DNA of 64,000 bases, from contig CM061142.1 of assembly GCA_030789695.1 (NCBI GenBank), positions 799,355,258-799,419,257 on the forward strand. The letters run 5' to 3'. This document shows positions 59,188 through 64,000 of the stretch, piece after piece. The stretch is from Scilla litardierei. Its lineage: Eukaryota; Streptophyta; Magnoliopsida; Asparagales; Asparagaceae. How positions within the stretch are numbered: position 1 is the stretch's first letter; each line of letters begins with the position of its first letter. The notes under the pieces are model-generated. The model had not been told where the DNA came from and searched no databases. It worked only from the letters and a program-made list of their open reading frames with translations. Both the position numbers and the translations under genes were made by a program.

Positions 59188-61251
59188 ATGTCGCCCCGTA
59201 CACGGCCACGCACTCGAGGAGCTTCCGCCAAGCGGAAGCGGACGGATGAGCCCGGCCCCTCCCACACTAGGGAGGACTCCCCTCCGCCTTCACCACCTCA
59301 CCCCACACAGCCACTTCCAGCCGACCCCGTCCATCCGCAGCCACTTCCAGCTGACCCCATTCACGCACAGCCACCACCGGCTCCAGCCGTCGGGCAGCTG
59401 GGGATCACGTTCAGAGACGACGCACAGCGCGTCCGATTTGAGCGTATCGCCCAGCGCCCGATAGTACCCTCCAGGTTCGCTCACTTAGCAGACCTAGACC
59501 GCCTGGGGGTACTCGAGGGGATGCTCATGTTGTACGACAACGTGGGTTGGCGAGATTTTCTTTCCGTGTCGGCGGACACCTACGTCCGTCCGACACTTGA
59601 GGTACTCAGCTCGATCGCCCGGACCGATGAGGGATGCTCCTTTAGACTCATGGATCGATAGTGTCGGATCACTCTCGATATGCTTAGGGCATTCTTTCAG
59701 TGGCCCGCAGTCCCCACGCCCGACCGAGCCTACGCCCCCACACACATCCCTCCCCCATCTTTCGATTCCCACGCCTTTTGGGCCAGGATCACGGGTTTAC
59801 CACACGCCTTTAACCCTAGTAGGGCCAAGGCCTCAGCCATAGTCCACCCCTGCCTCCGCATAGCACAGCGCCTTATGGCGACCACCTTTCTAGCGAGGTA
59901 CGAGCCTGGGACGATGTCTACGCCTGAGCTCTATATGCTCTACGCGATGACTCGCCCCAGAGTTCTGGATAGGGATGGCGTTGCGATGGTCCCCGCCGTA
60001 GAAATTGATGTCGCTAGCTGGTTTTTGGACCACATCATCGTATCGGTGGGCGCTCGCTCCCCGATATGTTGCGACGGCCTGATCACCCTGCTAGCCCTGA
60101 TGACCGGCGAGGACTTCCCGGCTGACCTGCGTCGACCTTCGGGCCCCACTTCACGTTCGATAGACGTCATGGCCCGGATGAAGATGCTTCGTCCGTACGA
60201 CCAGCAGCACTGGGTATGGTTGCACGGTCCATTCGGTGCTGACTACATGATCCTCCCGAGCCCCGCTCAGACACACATAGGGCCAACATACAAGGACTGG
60301 CTTCCGGCGATGGATCTCCTGATCCCTGCCGCCTACGTGCTTGAGGCCGAGGAGGCTGAGCAGGCACCCCCTGCACCTGTAGACCATGTGTTCCCTCAGC
60401 CTGAGCCTGCACTTTCTGCCGCTCCCGACACTTCTGTCCCCACTTCTGTCAGTGTCGGGAGTACACTTGCTGAGCCATCCTCCACTTCCACCACGCCTAC
60501 CACCACCCCCACCACTGACGTGCCCTTGTCGGTTGAGCCCCTCACCTCTTTGCTACCCGAGCGTCCACCTTCTATAGTTGAGAGCGGTGAGTCTGCCTTT
60601 CCTGACGTCGTACGGTCCCTGTCTAGCTTGTTGTCCGCTGGGGTATCACCTTTTGGTCCATTCACTTCCTCCCCAGTGGTCGACCCTTCTGTCTCCACCG
60701 TAGCTGTCCTATCTGAGAGTGTCGTGACGTCTTTTCCCACGTCTGTGTCACTGACCTCTCTTGCCGCCTCGTCATCGATTTTGTCTTCCACTTCCCATGC
60801 TGCTGCTTCCACCTCACACCAGCCTGCATCCCAGCCTCGCACTGAGGCTGGGCCTCCACTAGTGAGCACAGCCCCCTTTCCACCCATGCCTGTTGTCCCG
60901 ATCACCTACACTGCCCATATCAGACAGCCCCGACCTGCTCAGCCTAGACCTGTCCGTCTCCCCGCTCCACCACCCCCTGACGCCTTAGTTCAGAGCGTTC
61001 GCGCTCTTGAGGGGGCGGTGAGTGGACTCAGGGGTGATTTTAGGGCTCTGTCTTCCACAGTCACTGCCATGCAGCACCGCCTCGAGCTACTTCCCGGCAT
61101 TCACTTTTGCCTGACCCAGATTCTCGAGCGACTGCCACGACCACCACCCACCCAGCAGACACGTCCACCACCCCCCCACCTCCACCTCAGGACGGAGATG
61201 GCGCAGCACCACCAGCTTAGGCACACCCTTGATGCCATCGATATTTTTTGA
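59188..61251 (+). pseudogene. Element G env-position ORF (Athila ORF-like), one stop
   Basis: A 688-codon frame from ATG 59188 (basic start RTRPRTRGASAKRKR, nuclear-localisation-like) to TGA 61251, interrupted only by TAG at 59659-59661. Order: Pro-rich N-terminus; a globular domain at about residues 75-380 (VPSRFAHLADLDRLGVLEG, AFFQWP, ELYMLYAMTRPR, PSGPTSRSIDVMARMK) resembling the Athila ORF-1/'putative plant transposon protein' family; a long Ser/Thr/Pro-rich linker; and a C-terminal heptad-like segment (VRALEGAVSGLRGDFRALS). No signal peptide or clear membrane helix, so an envelope role is not supported. Function unknown. Confidence 0.75.
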
Positions 61252-63151
61252 CGTTATGCTGCCCATTCTCTGCTTGGTCCTGATGATTTTTGCCCACCCC
61301 CTCCTCCCATCACTATTTTTGTCCACACTGTGATCATATCATTTTATATCCTTTTTCGGGAGTGAATGAGAGTATTTTTGGTGACACACACATATCTGCA
61401 TCACTCTTATCCTTGCATGCATCACATTCGCATCATATTTTTCATTTTGTTCTTTTTATTTCTTTTTATCTTGCATGCATACCCACCCCCCTCCCATTAC
61501 ACGTCTCTCGGTGTGCCACACTTCGCACATTGAGGACACTGTGCACTTTAGCTTGGGGGAGTGAGTTCTCACGCTTTCCGCTTTTATCACCTTTATTTTT
61601 AGTTTTTCCACGTTTTTTCCACTTTTGCACCCTTTTTCATCACTTTTTCTTTTTTTTGCCATGCATCCCGTTATTCATTTTTTCTTGTGTGCTGCATTGT
61701 AAATAGTTTTTATTTTTTTAATCTTTATTTCTTTCATCTTTTGCTAGAGATGACTTTTCTGTGATGATGATGACGTGGTGTTAGCTTTTCTCTATATGCA
61801 TGCTATATTTGTCGTGTCATAGCTTTTTATTTCTGATATCATATGCTATGTTCTACTTTGCATTTAGAAATAGTAACCCGCTCTCTTTTGCTGTATGAAA
61901 ATGGATGAAATTCTATTATTAGCTGATGTCTGAGGATTCATATGTATGCTATCGTAGAAAACACACCAAGATTCACGCATTGATGTTTATATCTGGAGTA
62001 CTACTTTCTTTTCTCATATCACTTCTATTTGCATGATTTGTACTCTTCACTTCGGGTTGATTGAATGTTTGCTAGCTTTGATAAATCTGGATTAGTTTAC
62101 TTTTTGAGATTAAACTGAGTAGATTATATTACCCTGCTGAAGTTGTCATGCACGTCCTATAGAGTGAGCTGAGAGATACATTTATTTCTTTCTCCACATA
62201 TCTTGAACATTATTTCTCTATTTTAAATTCATTGGTGAATCTCCCCTTAGCGATTCTATTATTGGCATTCCCCCGTTATTATATCACATGCTCCAAATTC
62301 CCCAAAATCCACAGAAAAAAATACTTGTATATCCTTCTCTTTGATTTGGGATCATTGTGTATATATGTTATGAAAAAAAAAGAAAAAGAAAAAGATTTGA
62401 GAATAAGTGAAGAAAAGAGAAAAGAAGTTTGAAAACGATCCCATCTCATACCTTTTCTCTCTTTCTTCCTTCTTTTGCTTTTATTTTTGTTTTCTTTGAT
62501 TTTTGGAGCTTGATAAGAAACGGGGATGTAAAATATTGTTTTGTATATGCCACCACGCTTATAGATAAGCTTGGGAGAGAGAATCCAATGATGTGTGAGA
62601 AAATCCAATGATGTGTGAGAGAGTGACTACCTGACGGTGCATGACAACCTAGGCTAAGTAATATTTTATACTCGGTGAGATTGCTAAAGTTTCACGAAAT
62701 CCAGAAATCTACGCTTAGCATTCATTTCATGAAAACCACACTTTTTCTATTCTTACTACTCTATCGTGTGATATCTCTTATGCTCCTTATAAAAAGCATT
62801 CAATTGAAAAGTGTGTGATCTACGATATTGCATACCGCTTTAGATGCTTCAGACGATGTTAATCTTAGAATTATTCCATTTTTCATGCTATATTGATATT
62901 CTTGGGTTTTCTATTTCAAATGCACCATTATACTATGATATCGAGATAAAAGTCTTTGACATGTGTTTTATATTCGACGCATGCTATATGAGTAAGCAAA
63001 ACCCACGTCCTGAGAAAAATGTCTAGCAACTTCCCTCTTCGTTTTGTTTTTTGTTTTTTTGTTTTCCGTTTTCCGCCTTTCCGCCGTTTTCTTTATCTTT
63101 ATCCACCGGGTTCGCTTTTTACTCATCTTCCTCGAGGACGAGTAAGAGGTA
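61252..63151 (+). other. Element G 3' non-coding region
   Basis: T-rich, no gene. It includes a second polypurine-like tract, TTTAGCTTGGGGGAGTG at about 61547, after 'cattgaggacactgtgcac', and a duplicated 'aatccaatgatgtgtgag' (62583-62620). The same double-tract layout is seen in element F. Confidence 0.65.
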
Positions 63152-63165
63152 AGCTTGGGGGATTT
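63152..63165 (+). promoter_or_regulatory. Polypurine tract of element G
   Basis: AGCTTGGGGGATTT directly before TGATCACTCC of the 3' LTR, preceded by 'ctcgaggacgagtaagag'. Confidence 0.85.
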
Positions 63166-64000
63166 TGATCACTCCGTATTTTACACCTTTTTTCTGCATG
63201 TTTGCATGCCATTTAGATCGCTCAAATCGTGTTTTTCACGTTTATTCGACAATATTGCGATGCTTTTCACGATTTGTTGTTTTTGTCGTATTTCAGGAGA
63301 TTTGGAGCGATTTGGAGTGATTCTGAGATGCACCCACTCCGGAGTGTCACCGACGACTCTCTTGAGGGGTATTTTGTGATTGGAGAGGAGTGGAAGAAGA
63401 AAGAACATCGTAGGAGCGACGAGGAGGCAAAAACACGAAGAATGGGCCTTTTCAGCATGCCACTCGGCCGAGTGAAGGAGTCACTCGGCCGAGCATAGAC
63501 AGCCTGCTCGGCCGGCCAGATCGGACACACAACAGAAGCTCAAATCAGCGTGCACTCGGCCGAGCATCGCCAGACCACTCGGCCGAGCACTGAGTCACCC
63601 CTCGCCGTAGTGGAGCCAAGACGACGGCAACCAAAACATCCAACTCTCTGGAATCCGTCAGTCAGCCCCAAAGACCGACTCGGCCGAGTGACAAACGACC
63701 GTCCGCCCGAGTGAAGAAAAGCCCATCGGCCGAGTGAAGAGAAGTCACTCGGCCGAGTGACCTCCGAGGAGACGACCCCCAAGACCCCCAACTCTCTGGA
63801 ATTCGTCAGGGTCTCTCATTCGGCCGAGTGACATTTGTCACTCGGCCGAGTGAGCCGCGCTGCCTGTAGCGTAAACTGCGATTTTGAGGCTGCGCAGGGG
63901 CATTTTCGTCAGGATTTTTTTGGGCGATTTTGGGGGTATTTAACCCCAGTTTTTAACCTAGTTTAGAGGGCTTTTTCAGAATTTTTTGCAGCCTTTTTAG
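63166..64000 (+). repeat. Element G 3' LTR (truncated by window edge)
   Basis: Matches 43478-44313. Palindrome cluster 63462-63855, TATA-like box about 63937. In several palindromes it keeps the perfect CGGCCG where the 5' LTR has CAGCCG or CGGTCG. Confidence 0.92.

Larger units (their letters stand above)
43478..64000 (+). mobile_element. Element G: Athila-like LTR retrotransposon lacking RT-RH-INT (continues past window)
   Basis: 5' LTR 43478-45304, tRNA-Asp primer site 45311-45328, Gag and protease 45447-57958 (interrupted by H), an internal promoter-like module, an env-position ORF 59188-61251, polypurine tract and the first 835 bp of the 3' LTR. Reverse transcriptase, RNase H and integrase are missing, so it depends on helpers. 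Inserted in element E pol. Confidence 0.88.

Noticed and set aside
60396..60905. 169-codon minus-strand frame
   Set aside because: Antisense shadow of the Ser/Thr/Pro-rich linker of the element G env-position ORF.
59188..61251. Calling the element G ORF a viral envelope gene
   Set aside because: No signal peptide, transmembrane helix or fusion-like segment seen; it resembles the Athila ORF-1 family, whose function is unknown.

Overview
This is nuclear plant DNA, most likely from the heterochromatin of a flowering plant. I cannot name the species. I see no cellular protein gene and no tRNA or rRNA gene. Nearly all 64 kb is transposable elements inserted into one another. I use letters A-H for the elements and defined most borders from TG...CA ends, target-site duplications (TSDs), primer-binding sites and polypurine tracts.

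Layout. 1-6821: element A, a minus-strand Ty3/Gypsy chromovirus of Tekay/Del type, with a 3' LTR running off the left edge, a decayed gag, no pol, and a complete 5' LTR. 6822-10982: element B, the remains of a plus-strand Ty1/Copia element of Sirevirus character with a full 3' LTR. 10983-13322 and 31456-31919: element C, a minus-strand Ty1/Copia relic split by D. 13323-31455: element D, an 18.1-kb non-coding LTR element (TSD GATCC). D carries a solo LTR of the H family (16326-18821, TSD GACTA), a 5'-truncated L1-type LINE, a 402-bp foldback MITE and a second solo LTR of another family (26871-29464, TSD GTTTC). 31920-43477: element E, a minus-strand Tekay-type 3' LTR plus the last codons of its pol. 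E is interrupted by F (32358-41276), a non-autonomous minus-strand element arranged LTR-internal-LTR-internal. 43478 to beyond the right edge: element G, an Athila-like element with tRNA-Asp primer site, gag, protease and an env-position ORF but no reverse transcriptase, RNase H or integrase. 47343-57057: element H, a complete Tekay-type element (LTRs of 2443 bp each, TSD ATGCT) sitting inside G's gag-protease frame.

The insertion order agrees with LTR divergence counted by eye: H has about 20 differences over 2443 bp, while its host G has about 30 over 835 bp.

The most unusual signals are: (1) four unrelated LTR families (B, F, G, H) each carry a dense cluster of short CpG-centred palindromes just upstream of a TATA box, and G carries a second such promoter module internally, ahead of its env-position ORF; (2) an acidic micro-ORF of about 35 codons inside Tekay-type LTRs, kept in frame across A, E, H and a solo LTR; (3) intron-like segments in H between gag and protease and inside integrase, plus one in its LTR leader; (4) the tandem structure of F and its pol-less 453-codon ORF.
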